Of a DNA stretch of 64,000 nucleotides, positions 45,405 through 54,804 are shown in pieces. Position 1 is the first letter of the stretch; each line of letters opens with the position of its first letter. Under the pieces are notes generated by a model. The model was not told the origin of the DNA, did no database searches, and was given only the letters and a program-made list of their open reading frames with translations. The DNA is from Parasulfuritortus cantonensis (GTDB lineage: Bacteria; Pseudomonadota; Gammaproteobacteria; Burkholderiales; Thiobacillaceae): the NCBI RefSeq assembly GCF_004337445.1, contig NZ_SJZB01000018.1, positions 93,178-157,177 on the forward strand. The letters run 5' to 3'. The translations under genes were made by a program, and so were the position numbers.

Positions 45405-46927
45405 TCAGTCGGCCACCGCGGCGGCCGCGCCGGCCGGGTGCGCCGGCGGTTTGGCCAGCCAGACCAGCAGCATCAGGCTGGCGAAGAAGCAGCCGGACAG
45501 CCAGAAGATGTCGTTGGTCGCCATCAGCACCGCCTGCTGGCCGATCAGCCGGTCCAGCATGGCCGGCGTGCTGGCCGGGTCGGTCAGGCCGGCGAGCGCC
45601 TCGGTGGCGCCGGGGTCGAACGCCGACAGGTGCGTGGTCAGGATGCTGTGGTGGTAGTCGGTGCGCCGGTCCCACAGGGTGATGCTGAGCGAGGTGCCGA
45701 AGCTGCCGGCCAGGATGCGGAAGAAGTTGGACAGGCCGGTGGCGCTCGGCAGCAGCTCGTGCGGGATGCCGGACAGGGTGAGCGAGGTGAGCGGCACGAA
45801 GAAGGTGGCGACTCCGAAGCCCATGAGCAGGCGGGGCAGGACGATCTGGCCGAAGGTGACGTCGGTGTTGAAGTGGCTGTTCCAGAACGACACCGCGGCG
45901 AACACCGCGAAGCTGAAGGTGGCCCAGGCGCGCAGGTCGACCCGGTGCATGTTCTTGCCCACCACGGCGGACAGGAAGACCGGCACGAGCCCGATCGGCG
46001 CCGCCGCCAGGCCGGCCCAGGTGGCGGTGTAGCCCATGTTGGTCTGCAGCCAGAGCGGCAGGACGACGACGTTGCCGAAGAACACCAGGTAGCCGATGCT
46101 CAGGATCACGGTGCCGACCAGGAAGTTGCGTTCGGCGAACAGGTGGAAGTCGACCACCGGGTGGTGGTCGGTCAGCTCCCAGACTACCAACAGGCTCAAG
46201 GCGAGCACGGCGACCGCGGCCAGGGCGACGATGGTGCCCGATTCGAACCAGTCCAGGTCGTTGCCCTTGTCGAGCAGGATCTGCAGCGCCCCCACCCCAC
46301 GACCAGCAACAGCAGGCCGACCTTGTCGACCGGCACCGAGCGCGTCGCGCTGCCGCGCCGGCCCAGGATGTTCCAGGCCAGGAAGGCCGAGAACAGGCCG
46401 ACCGGGATGTTGATGTAGAAGATCCAGGGCCAGTTGATGTTGTCGGTGATCCAGCCGCCCAGGATGGGGCCCATGATCGGCGCCACGATCACCGTCATCG
46501 ACCACAGCGCCAGGGCCAGGCCCTTCTTCTCGGGCGGGTAGTTGGCCAGCAGCAGGCTCTGCGAGAGCGGGATCATGGGGCCGGCCACGGCACCCTGGAG
46601 GACGCGCGCGGCGATCAGCAGGGGCAGGCTGGGCGCCAGCCCGCACAGCCAGGAGGCCAGGGTGAACAGCAGGGTCGAGGTGGCGAACAGGCGCACGTCG
46701 CCGAAGCGGCGCGTGAGCCAGCCGGTCAGGGGCAGGGCGATGGCGTTCGACACCGCGAACGAGGTGATCACCCAGGTGCCCTGGTTCGGGCTCACCGCCA
46801 GGTCGCCGGAAATCGCCGGCAGGGAGACGTTGGCGATGGACGAGTCGAGCACCTGCATGAAGGTGCCCAGGCTCAGCCCGACGGTGAGCAGGAGCAGCGT
46901 CGAGCCGTGCAGCGGCGCCTGGCTCAT
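45405..46927 (-). pseudogene. emrB: DHA2-family multidrug efflux permease EmrB, with one apparent frameshift
   Basis: A 14-helix MFS drug/H+ antiporter, last gene of the marR-OMP-emrA-emrB operon. The N-terminal part (ATG 46927) runs to VDKVGLLLLVVG, then the frame is lost; the other frame resumes GALQILLDKGNDLDWFESG and continues to the stop at 45405. One extra C (G on the coding strand) in the runs at 46289-46298 gives VVGVGALQILLDKG and a 507-aa protein, matching EmrB length (512). Motif C-type GPILGGWITDNINWPWIFYINIPVG is intact. Probably a sequence error, not decay. Confidence 0.88.
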
Positions 46928-46937
46928 GGCCGCGCGC

Positions 46938-48088
46938 TCAGCCCTTGCCGGTCAGGTTGGCCTGGACGATGGCGCGGATGGCCGCGTCGGCGCCCTGGAG
47001 GTCCTCGCCGTATACCGGCGTGGCATAGCGGGTGCCCGCCGGTGCGCCGGCCCGGCCGGCCGCGGCGGTCGCCACCTCGGCCTTCATGGACAGGCCGACC
47101 CGGAGCGGATGCCGGGCCAGCTCGGCCGGGTCGAGGGCGATGCGCACCGGCAGGCGCTGGACGATCTTGATCCAGTTGCCGCTGGCGTTCTGCGCCGGCA
47201 ACAGGGAGAACACGCTGCCGGTGCCGGGCGACAGGCCCGCCACGGTGCCGTGGAACGGCACGCGGTCGCCGTAGAGGTCCGACACGAGGGTGACCGGCTG
47301 GCCGACCGCCATGCCCTTGAGCTGATCCTCCTTGAAATTGGCCTCGACCCAGAGCTGGGTCATCGGCACGAGGGCCATGAGCGGGTCGCCCGGCTTGACC
47401 TGCTGGCCGACCTGGACCGAGCGCTTGGCCGCCTGGCCGTCCACCGCCGCCCGGATCGCGCAGCGGTTGAGCGCCAGCCAGGCCTCGCGGACGCGGGCCT
47501 CGGCCTGCTTGACCGCCGGGTGGCCGGTCACCGTGGTTCCGGCGACCTCGGCATCGGCGGCGGCCAACTGGGCGCGCGCCAGGTCCAGCTCGGAACGGGC
47601 CTGGTCGCGGGCGGCACGGGCGTGCTCGGCCTCCTCGCGCGACACGGCGTCGAGGGCGACCGCCCGCTCGCGCCGGGCCAGGTCGGCCTCGGCCTGGTCG
47701 AGCCGGCGCTGCTTGACGGCGAGGTTGGCGCGCTCCTGGCCCGGCAGGGTGAAGCTGCGCGCCACCTGGCGCACCGTCTCGGCCAGGTCGGCTTCGGCCT
47801 TGTCGAGCGCGAGGCGGGCGTCGGCGTCGTCCAGTTGCACGAGCACCTGGCCCTGCTTGACGGTGTCGGTATCGTCGGCCAGGACGGCGACCACGGTGCC
47901 GGCGATGCGCGGCGTCACCCGGATCAGGTTGCCGGCCACGTAGGCGTCGTCGGTGCTCCGGTAGTGGCGGCCGTGCAGGTACCAGTGGCCGCCCCAGGCC
48001 AGGGCGGCGGCCAGGAAGACCAGACCGAGGATCAGGAGCAGGCGCTTGCGCTTGGCCGGGTTGGCCGTCGGGGTGTGCAGGGGGTCAT
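46938..48088 (-). CDS. emrA: HlyD-family efflux adaptor EmrA, with apparent frameshift at the start codon region
   Basis: Periplasmic adaptor linking EmrB to the outer-membrane channel. The body has a single anchor helix (KRKRLLLILGLVFLAAALAWGGHWY), STDDAYVAGNLIRVTPRIAGTV, a long coiled-coil hairpin and the beta-barrel region. The ATG at 48088 overlaps the OMP stop (ATGA) but is out of frame; one more base in the G5 run 48080-48084 yields MTPLHTPTANPAKRKR and 383 aa (E. coli EmrA 390). No in-frame ATG, GTG or TTG exists between that point and the anchor helix, so an indel is the best explanation. Confidence 0.88.
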
Positions 48089-49506
48089 GGCGTGGCGTCC
48101 TCGAGGTCGCCGCCCAACGCCTGGTAGAGCGCCACGCGGGCGCGCAGGCGGGCGGCCTGGATCTCACTGTCGTTCAGGCGTTCGCCGAGCACGGCGGCAT
48201 CGGCTTCCAGGGCGTCGAGCGGCCCGGCCAGGCCGGCGTCGCGGCGCTGTCCGACCAGGGTCCGGGTGCGCACGGCCTCCTGCATCGCCTGGTCCTGGGC
48301 GGCGGCGCGCCGCTCCAGGCTGGCGATCAGGGCATAGGCATCGGCGCCCTGGCGGGCCGCCTCCTGGACGGCGTGGTTGTAGGCGGCGACCGCGCCGGCG
48401 TAGTCGGCTTCGCGCAGCCCAAGGCGGGCGCGCAGGGTGGCGGTGTTGAAAATGGGCAGGTGCAGGGCCGGGCCGGCCGCGGCGGTCAGGCTGCCGGCGC
48501 GCAGCAGCTTGCCCAGTTCCAGGGTGTCGAGGCCGACCATCAGGCGCAGGTCCAGGTTCGGGTAGAACTCCGCCTTGGCGGCCGTGCTCTGTTCGGCGGC
48601 GGCTTCGACGCGGCTGCGCAGGGCGGCGACGTCCGGACGCCGGGCCAGCCAGGCCACGGGCAGGCTGGCCGGCAGGGCGGGGGGAGCCGGGTTGGCGTGC
48701 GGTATGGGCAGTGCGCCGGCGTGGTCCGGGTCGGACCCGAGCAGGGCGCTCAGGCGGTAGCGCCAGGCATGGCCGAGGTAGTCCAGGCGGTGCACCAGGT
48801 CGGCGTCGTAGTCGAGCTTGCGGCGGGCGTCGATGAGCGGCAGGGCGGCATCCAGGCCGAGGTCATGGCGGGCCTGCAGGAGGTCGCGCTCGCGGACATG
48901 GCAGGCCTCGAGGTCGCGCGCCAGGCGCAGCCGGGTGTCGACGTCGGCGAGCCCGAAGTAGGTGTCGGCCACGGCCGCCGCCACGCTCAGACGGGCGGCC
49001 GCCAGTTCCGAGCCGGCGGCCCGGCGTTCGTTGCCGGCGGCCCGCAGCAGCGCGCGGTTGCGGCCCCACCAGTCGAGGTTGTAGGCGACGCCCTGGCTGA
49101 TCTGCGTCTCGGTGTAGGTGCTGCCGCCGATGGGCGGCGGATAGAGGCCGTTCTCGCTCAGGCGCTGGCGGCTCAGCGAGACGTCGGTGGCGTAGTGCGC
49201 GCCGGCATCCAGCGCGGCCAGGCGTTCGGCCTGGCCGGCCGCGGCCAGGCGTGCCTGCGCGGCCGCCAGGTCGGGCTGGTCGCGCAGGGCGGTGTCGATC
49301 AGGCGATCGAGCTCGGGCGCGCCGAACGCCCGCCACCAGGGCGCCGGGCGGGCGTCGGCGGCGGTATGCGGCAACGGCGCGGCCAGGTTGGCCAGGGTGG
49401 CGTCCGCCGACGGCGTGCTCAGGGCCGGCCGCGCCGGCAAGTCGGCCGGCAGCGGCGCGCAGGCGGCCAGGCCGACCAGCAGGGTGCCGGCCGCCAGGCG
49501 CCTCAC
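48085..49506 (-). CDS. NodT-family efflux outer-membrane lipoprotein (TolC-like)
   Basis: A 473-aa outer-membrane channel completing the tripartite pump. The GTG at 49506 overlaps the marR stop (GTGA) and gives the lipoprotein signal MRRLAAGTLLVGLAAC with lipobox LAAC. WWRAFGAPELDRLIDTALRDQPDLAAAQARL is the typical NodT/OprM motif, repeated in the second half with the LDLRLMVGLDTLELGKLL region. The preceding open frame upstream of 49506 is inside marR and not translated as part of this protein. Confidence 0.9.
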   Translation of the reverse strand: MRRLAAGTLLVGLAACAPLPADLPARPALSTPSADATLANLAAPLPHTAADARPAPWWRAFGAPELDRLIDTALRDQPDLAAAQARLAAAGQAERLAALDAGAHYATDVSLSRQRLSENGLYPPPIGGSTYTETQISQGVAYNLDWWGRNRALLRAAGNERRAAGSELAAARLSVAAAVADTYFGLADVDTRLRLARDLEACHVRERDLLQARHDLGLDAALPLIDARRKLDYDADLVHRLDYLGHAWRYRLSALLGSDPDHAGALPIPHANPAPPALPASLPVAWLARRPDVAALRSRVEAAAEQSTAAKAEFYPNLDLRLMVGLDTLELGKLLRAGSLTAAAGPALHLPIFNTATLRARLGLREADYAGAVAAYNHAVQEAARQGADAYALIASLERRAAAQDQAMQEAVRTRTLVGQRRDAGLAGPLDALEADAAVLGERLNDSEIQAARLRARVALYQALGGDLEDATP

Positions 49507-50012
49507 GGCGTCTCCCCGAGCCGGTGCAGGCCGGACAGCAGCTTGCGCAGCAGGCGGTCGAACTCGGCCACCTCGTCGGCGCTGAAGTCGGCCCATTGCC
49601 GCTCGACCAGCCACCAGACCGCCGGGAGGACCTTCCGGACCAGGGTGCGGCCGCTGTCGGTGAGCGACAGTTCGACCCGGCGGCGGTCCTCGGTGCTGGG
49701 CCGGCGTTCCACCCAGCCGGCGTGCACCAGTTCGTCGGTGAGGCGGGTGATGTTGGTGCGCGAGGCGATCAGGGCGTCGCTCAGGTGGCAGGGGTTGACC
49801 CGGTTCTCCTCGCTGCTCATCAGCATGACGAGGGTCAGGAAGGCGGTGCTGTTGAGGCCGAAGCCGGCCAGGTGCTGGCTGTAGGCCTCGTCCAATTCCT
49901 TGAACACGAAGAAGAACAGGCGGTTGAGCACGACGCGCTCGCGCGGCATGCCGGGCAACTGCCGGGCGATGCGGTCGATACCCTGTTCGAAGAAGTCGAA
50001 GTCGTAGTGCAT
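49503..50012 (-). CDS. MarR-family repressor (EmrR/MprA-like) of the efflux operon
   Basis: A 169-aa winged-helix regulator: helix region FFVFKELDEAYSQHLAGFGLNSTAFLTLVML, recognition helix LIASRTNITRLTDELVHAGWVERR and wing PSTEDRRRVELSLTDSGRTLV. First gene of the emr operon; overlaps the OMP gene by 4 bp. A perfect 10-4-10 dyad lies 42 bp upstream of ATG 50012. Expected to be released by small hydrophobic ligands, de-repressing the pump. Confidence 0.92.
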   Translation of the reverse strand: MHYDFDFFEQGIDRIARQLPGMPRERVVLNRLFFFVFKELDEAYSQHLAGFGLNSTAFLTLVMLMSSEENRVNPCHLSDALIASRTNITRLTDELVHAGWVERRPSTEDRRRVELSLTDSGRTLVRKVLPAVWWLVERQWADFSADEVAEFDRLLRKLLSGLHRLGETP

Positions 50013-50053
50013 GGCGGGATGGGGTCGGATGCCGTTGGAGATCGTACCAGTCG

Positions 50054-50077
50054 AAATAGTTTCAATCGAAACTATTT
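50054..50077. promoter_or_regulatory. MarR-type operator: perfect 10-bp inverted repeat
   Basis: AAATAGTTTC (50054-50063), spacer AATC, GAAACTATTT (50068-50077). The AT-rich dyad resembles sites of MarR/EmrR-family repressors and lies just upstream of the marR-emr operon start. Confidence 0.75.
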
Positions 50078-50121
50078 TCCCGGCTCCGCGCCCGGGCATG
50101 GTCCCCGCCTTGCCACGCGGG

Positions 50122-50150
50122 AAAAAAAAGGGGGCGGCTAAGGCCGCCCC
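50122..50150 (-). terminator. Rho-independent terminator of the CBS-ArsB/NhaD operon
   Basis: On the minus strand GGGGCGGC, loop CTTA and GCCGCCCC (50150-50131) are followed by C and eight T (50129-50122). Strong stem with T-tract, 69 bp past the transporter stop at 50219. Confidence 0.88.
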
Positions 50151-50218
50151 GAAAGAACCGCGATCGTCATTCCGCGGATGTCCTGCTCAGAGACATTCTG
50201 TACTCGCCCGTCCACCTC

Positions 50219-51559
50219 CTACAGGTAACGCCAGCCGACATAGAGGCTGGACACGGCGATGCTGGCCAGCATCAGGGGGAAGGCGGCCAGCATGAAGGGT
50301 AGAAAACGGATGGGCGTGCCGGCGCGCTCGGCGAAGCCGGCCACGACCAGGTTGGCGGAGGCACCAACCAGGCTGCCGTTGCCGCCCAGGCAGGCGCCCA
50401 GCGCGAGCGACCACCAGAGGGTGTTGAGGTTTTCCGGACCGACCACCGAGCCCAGGTTCTGGATCACCGGGATCATGGTCGCGACGAAGGGGATGTTGTC
50501 GACCACGGCGGAGATGACCGCCGAGGCCCACAGAATGACGTAGGCGGTGAGCGCCAGTTCGCCGCCGGTGAAGTCGACCAGGGCATCGGCGGCGATCTTC
50601 AGGGCGCCGGCCTTCTCGACCCCGGCGACCACCACGAAGAGGCCGACGAAGAAGAATATGGTCACCCACTCGACCTCGGCGAAGCTCTTGTGCACCTGTT
50701 CGGTCTGGTGCTCGGGATCGTGCCCGGCGGCGCGCAGCAGGAGCAGCAGGGCGGCGCCGAACATGGCGATGGTGGCCGGCTCCAGGCCCAGCGAGTGGGC
50801 GAACACGAAACCGGTGATGGTCAGCGCGGTGACCGCCAGGGACTGCTTGAGCAGGCGGGCGTCGGTGATCGCCTCGCGCTCGTCGAAGGCCATGACCTGG
50901 TCGCGGGCGTCCTGCTCGGCGTGCAGCTTGCGGCCCCAGAACCACCACAGCGGGATCATCGTCAGGGCCAGGATGGCGAGGGCGACCGGGGCGAGGTGGA
51001 GGGCGAAGTCGTTGAAGGTGAGGCCGACCGCCGAGCCGATCATGATGTTGGGCGGGTCGCCGATCAGCGTCGCCGTGCCGCCGATGTTGGAGGCGAAGAT
51101 GATGGCGAACAGATAGGGATAGGGATTGATGCGCAGGGCGTCGGTGATGAGCAGGGCGACCGGGGCGATCAGCAGCACCGTGGTGACGTTGTCGAGCAGG
51201 GCGGAGAACAGGGCGGTGACCACGGCCAGCATCATCATCAGGCCCCAGGGATCCGCCTTGACCAGCTTGGCGGCCTTCACCGCGACGTATTGGAAGACGC
51301 CGCTCTTCTGGGTGATGGCGACGATGACCATCATGCCGGTGAGCAGGCCGATGGTGTTGAAGTCGATGCCGGCGAAGGCCTCGCTCTGGTGCAGGACGCC
51401 GGTCAGGATCATCACGCCGGCGCCGATCAGGGCGACGATGGCGCGGTTGATGCGCTCGGTGACGATGACGGCGTAGGTCAGCACGAACACGGCCAGCGAC
51501 ACCATCAGGGGCGAGAGCCCCAGGATGACCTGGCTGGTGGTGTGGACGACGCCGTGCAT
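50219..51559 (-). CDS. ArsB/NhaD-family ion transporter
   Basis: A 446-aa inner-membrane transporter of the ion transporter superfamily with about 11-12 helices in two repeated halves. Signatures: LDNVTTVLLIAPVALLITDAL, ASNIGGTATLIGDPPNIMIGSA and VVDNIPFVATMIPVIQNLG, ALGACLGGNGSLVGASANLVV. Family members move arsenite or exchange Na+ for H+. No arsenic genes are nearby and no Cys for ArsA/ArsR partners, so NhaD-type is slightly favoured. It starts 2 bp after the CBS gene, implying a shared job. Confidence 0.88.
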   Translation of the reverse strand: MHGVVHTTSQVILGLSPLMVSLAVFVLTYAVIVTERINRAIVALIGAGVMILTGVLHQSEAFAGIDFNTIGLLTGMMVIVAITQKSGVFQYVAVKAAKLVKADPWGLMMMLAVVTALFSALLDNVTTVLLIAPVALLITDALRINPYPYLFAIIFASNIGGTATLIGDPPNIMIGSAVGLTFNDFALHLAPVALAILALTMIPLWWFWGRKLHAEQDARDQVMAFDEREAITDARLLKQSLAVTALTITGFVFAHSLGLEPATIAMFGAALLLLLRAAGHDPEHQTEQVHKSFAEVEWVTIFFFVGLFVVVAGVEKAGALKIAADALVDFTGGELALTAYVILWASAVISAVVDNIPFVATMIPVIQNLGSVVGPENLNTLWWSLALGACLGGNGSLVGASANLVVAGFAERAGTPIRFLPFMLAAFPLMLASIAVSSLYVGWRYL

Positions 51560-51561
51560 GG

Positions 51562-52026
51562 TCAGCCGTTCCGCGACTTGTCGAGCAGGTAGGTGAGCAG
51601 CATGCGCCGGCTCATCATGCCGAGCAGGCGGCCCTCGTCGCCCACCACCGGCAGCGGCGTGTTGGTCCGCGACAGGAGCAGGGCCGCCTCCAGCAGCGGC
51701 GTCTCCATGCGCACCGGCGCCACGCTGGCGTCGGCCAGTTCGACCACGCGCCGGTCGGCATTGCCCTTCATGTGGTCGAGCAGCATGGGCAGGGCGTCGC
51801 CGACGAAGTTGAGGTTCTCGACCCCGTGTTCGACCCGGGCGCTGGCCGGGACCAGGGCGCGCAGGATGGCGTTGCTGCTGATCAGGCCGAGGAAGCGACC
51901 GCCCGGCTCGCACAGCGGGATGTGGTTGACTTCACGCTGGATCATCATGCTCATGGCCTCGGCGACCGTGGCCTCGGGGGCCAAAGTCAGGGTGGGCGGG
52001 CAGACGGGCAAAGCGCGAACGGTCAT
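51562..52026 (-). CDS. CBS-domain protein, likely regulator of the adjacent transporter
   Basis: A 154-aa protein made of a CBS pair: TVAEAMSMMIQREVNHIPLCEPGGRFLGLISSNAILRAL and the second half ending LLLSRTNTPLPVVGDEGRLLGMMSRRMLLTYLLDK. CBS pairs bind adenine nucleotides or ions and gate transporters. It is separated from the ArsB/NhaD gene by only 2 bp, and 84 bp from the P-type ATPase stop upstream. A regulatory role is inferred from domain and context. Confidence 0.88.
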   Translation of the reverse strand: MTVRALPVCPPTLTLAPEATVAEAMSMMIQREVNHIPLCEPGGRFLGLISSNAILRALVPASARVEHGVENLNFVGDALPMLLDHMKGNADRRVVELADASVAPVRMETPLLEAALLLSRTNTPLPVVGDEGRLLGMMSRRMLLTYLLDKSRNG

Positions 52027-52110
52027 GATTTACGGATGCATCCACAGTGGGCGTGCATCCTACCCATCCGGCCGCGCGCCCGAATTGGGGGATGTACGTA
52101 AGGGATTTAC

Positions 52111-54804
52111 TTACACTGTGCTTTTCGCCTGCCGGCTCAGCCAGGCCTTCTCGAGCTCCACCACCCAGTACATCGCCAGCCCGAACAGGACGATGCGGCC
52201 CCAGGACGCGGCTGGGAGGCCGGCGACGCCGAACAGCTTCTGCATCACGGGCAGGTAGGTGAACAGCCCTTGCAGCACCAGCAGGGTGACGGTGGTGATC
52301 CAGATCGGCGGGGTGCCGGCCAGGCCGGCCCGGTTGCAGGTCGGCGCGGTCAGGCGCCGGCAGTTGAACAGGTAGACGATCTCGCCCATGACCAGGGCGT
52401 TGACCGCCGCCGAGCGGGCGACCGCCAGGCTGGCGCCGTGGTCGGTCTCCCAGAGGAACAGGCCGAGGCCGCCGGCGACCAGGAGCAGGGAGACGAAGAC
52501 GGTGCGCCAGACCAGGAAGCCGGACAGGAGCGGTTCGGCCGGCGCCCGCGGCGGTCGCCGCATGATGTCGGCCTCGGCCGGCTCGAAGGCCAGGGCCAGG
52601 GCCAGGGTGACCGCGGTCACCATGTTGACCCAGAGTATCTGCACCGGCGTGATGGGCAGGGTCAGGCCGAGCAGGATGGCGGCCAGCAGGATGGCCGCCT
52701 CGCCGCCGTTGGTGGGCAGGATGAAGACGATCGCCTTCTTGAGGTTGTCGTAGATGGTGCGGCCTTCCTCCACCGCCGCCGCGATGGTGGCGAAGTGGTC
52801 GTCGGCGAGCACCATCTCGGCTGCCTCCTTGGCCGCCTCGGTGCCCTTGTGGCCCATGGCGACGCCGACGTCGGCGCGCTTTAGGGCGGGGGCGTCGTTG
52901 ATGCCGTCGCCGGTCATGGCCACCACCTCGCCGCGGGCCTGGAGGGCGTTGACCAGGCGCAGCTTGTGCTCGGGGCTGGCGCGCGCGAAGACGTCGATGT
53001 GGGCCACCGCCTCGTGCAGGCGGGCGTCGTCCATGGCCTCCAGGTCGGCCCCGGTGAGCGCCTGCGGGGCGTCGCTGAGGCCGATCTGGCGGGCGATGGC
53101 ACGCGCGGTGTCGGCGTGGTCGCCGGTGATCATGGCCACCCGGATGCCGGCGGCCCGGCAGGCCGCCACGGCGGCCGCGCTCTCCTCGCGCGGCGGGTCG
53201 GCCAGGCCGGCGATGGCGAGCAGGGTGAAGCCGCCCGCCTCGACGTCGGCGAAGTTCAGGCCGGTGCTCGGCGCCGCCTGTTCGCGTACGGCCAGGGCCA
53301 GCAGGCGCATCCCGGCGTTGGCGGCGGCGCTCAGCCGGGGTTGCCAGGCGGCCAGGTCCAGGGGGCGCGCCTCGCCCGCCTCGCGCTGCCAACGGCAGAG
53401 CTCGAGGACGCTTTCCGGCGCGCCTTTCAGGTAGATCAGGGCGTGGCCGGCATGGTCGTGGTGCAGGGTGGCCATGAAGCGGTGCTGCGACTCGAACGGG
53501 ATGATGTCGACCCGCGGCAGGGCCTCGAGTTCGAAGGCGGCCTCGAGGCCGGCCTTCATGGCCAGGGTGACCAGGGCGCCCTCGGTCGGGTCGCCGGCGA
53601 GTTGCCAGTCGTCGCCGCTCCGGTGCAGGACGGCGTCGTTGCACAGCAGGCCGGCGCGGGCGACGTCGAGCAGTTCCGGGTGCTCGGCCACCGGGGCGTC
53701 CTTGTCGGCCAGGCTGAAGCCGCCGTGGGGCGCGTAGCCGACCCCGGAGACGTCGTAGCTGTGGCCGGCGGTGAGCAGGCGCTGCACGGTCATCTCGTTG
53801 CGGGTCAGGGTGCCGGTCTTGTCGGTGCAGATCACGGTCACCGCACCGAGTGCCTCGACCGCCGGCAGGCGCCGGACGATGGCCCGGCGCCGGGCCATGC
53901 GCTGCACCCCGATGGCCAGCGTGATGGTCATCACCGCCGGCAGCCCCTCCGGAATCGCCGCCACGGCGAGGCCGACCGCGGCGATGAACATGTCGCCGAC
54001 GGCGTAGTCGCGCACCAGGATGCCGAAGCCGAAGGCGAGGCCGGCGATGGCCAGGATGACCCAGGTCAGCCACTGGCTGAAACCGGACATCTGGCGCAGG
54101 AGCGGGGTGCTCAGGGTCTGAACCTCGGCGAGCAGGGTGCTGATGCGGCCGATCTCGGTGGCGGCGCCGGTGGCGGTCACCACGCCGGTGCCCTGGCCGT
54201 AGGTCACCAGGGTGCCCGACCAGGCCATCGAGGCGCGGTCGCCCAGTTCGGCGTTGCCGGGTACCGCCGCTGCCTGCTTCTCGACCGGTAGCGATTCCCC
54301 GGTCAGGGCGGCTTCCTCGATCTTCAGGCCCTTGACGTCGATAAGGCGCAGGTCGGCCGGGACCCGGTCGCCCGAGGCCAGGAAGACGATGTCGCCGGGT
54401 ACCAGCTGTTCCGCCGGCAGGCTGTGGCGTTGGCCGTCGCGCAGGACCAGGGCGGCCGGCGAAAGCATCTTGCGGATCGCCTCGAGGGCGTGCTCGGCCT
54501 TGCCTTCCTGGACGAAGCCGACGAAGGCGTTGATCACCACGACGCCGAAGATCACCCCGCTGTCCAGCCAGTGGCCGAGCAGGACGGTGACCGCGCCGGC
54601 GGCGAGCAGGACGTAGATGAGGACGTTGTGGAACTGGAGCAGGAAGCGCTGCAGGGGGCCGCGCCGGCGCGGCGGCGGCAGCCGGTTGGCGCCGTGCCGG
54701 GCCAGCCGGCGTTCGGCTTCCGCCTGGGCGAGACCCTGCCGGGAGCTGTCGAGGCCCGTCAGGGCCTCGGACGCCGGCCGGTCATGCCAGGCGGCCGGGG
54801 TCAT
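52111..54804 (-). CDS. P-type (P2A-like) cation-transporting ATPase
   Basis: An 897-aa ATP-driven cation pump. N-terminal cation-ATPase domain; actuator TGES in EEAALTGESLPVEK; TM4 motif AVAAIPEGLPAVMTITLAIG; phosphorylation site ICTDKTGTLTRNEMT; KGAPE nucleotide site; hinge MTGDGINDAPALKRADVGVAMG. TM5 keeps Asn and Glu (TNGGEAAILL), but TM6 reads WVNMVTAVTLALALAFEP, with Ala where SERCA-type Ca2+ pumps have Asp (VTDGLPA). Close to the mycobacterial CtpF-type group; substrate may be Ca2+ or another cation. Overlaps the upstream membrane gene by 4 bp. Confidence 0.9.
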   Translation of the reverse strand: MTPAAWHDRPASEALTGLDSSRQGLAQAEAERRLARHGANRLPPPRRRGPLQRFLLQFHNVLIYVLLAAGAVTVLLGHWLDSGVIFGVVVINAFVGFVQEGKAEHALEAIRKMLSPAALVLRDGQRHSLPAEQLVPGDIVFLASGDRVPADLRLIDVKGLKIEEAALTGESLPVEKQAAAVPGNAELGDRASMAWSGTLVTYGQGTGVVTATGAATEIGRISTLLAEVQTLSTPLLRQMSGFSQWLTWVILAIAGLAFGFGILVRDYAVGDMFIAAVGLAVAAIPEGLPAVMTITLAIGVQRMARRRAIVRRLPAVEALGAVTVICTDKTGTLTRNEMTVQRLLTAGHSYDVSGVGYAPHGGFSLADKDAPVAEHPELLDVARAGLLCNDAVLHRSGDDWQLAGDPTEGALVTLAMKAGLEAAFELEALPRVDIIPFESQHRFMATLHHDHAGHALIYLKGAPESVLELCRWQREAGEARPLDLAAWQPRLSAAANAGMRLLALAVREQAAPSTGLNFADVEAGGFTLLAIAGLADPPREESAAAVAACRAAGIRVAMITGDHADTARAIARQIGLSDAPQALTGADLEAMDDARLHEAVAHIDVFARASPEHKLRLVNALQARGEVVAMTGDGINDAPALKRADVGVAMGHKGTEAAKEAAEMVLADDHFATIAAAVEEGRTIYDNLKKAIVFILPTNGGEAAILLAAILLGLTLPITPVQILWVNMVTAVTLALALAFEPAEADIMRRPPRAPAEPLLSGFLVWRTVFVSLLLVAGGLGLFLWETDHGASLAVARSAAVNALVMGEIVYLFNCRRLTAPTCNRAGLAGTPPIWITTVTLLVLQGLFTYLPVMQKLFGVAGLPAASWGRIVLFGLAMYWVVELEKAWLSRQAKSTV

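Noticed and set aside
50219..51559. Arsenic resistance operon
   Set aside because: The ArsB/NhaD-type permease has no arsR, arsC or arsA neighbour; NhaD-type function is equally likely.
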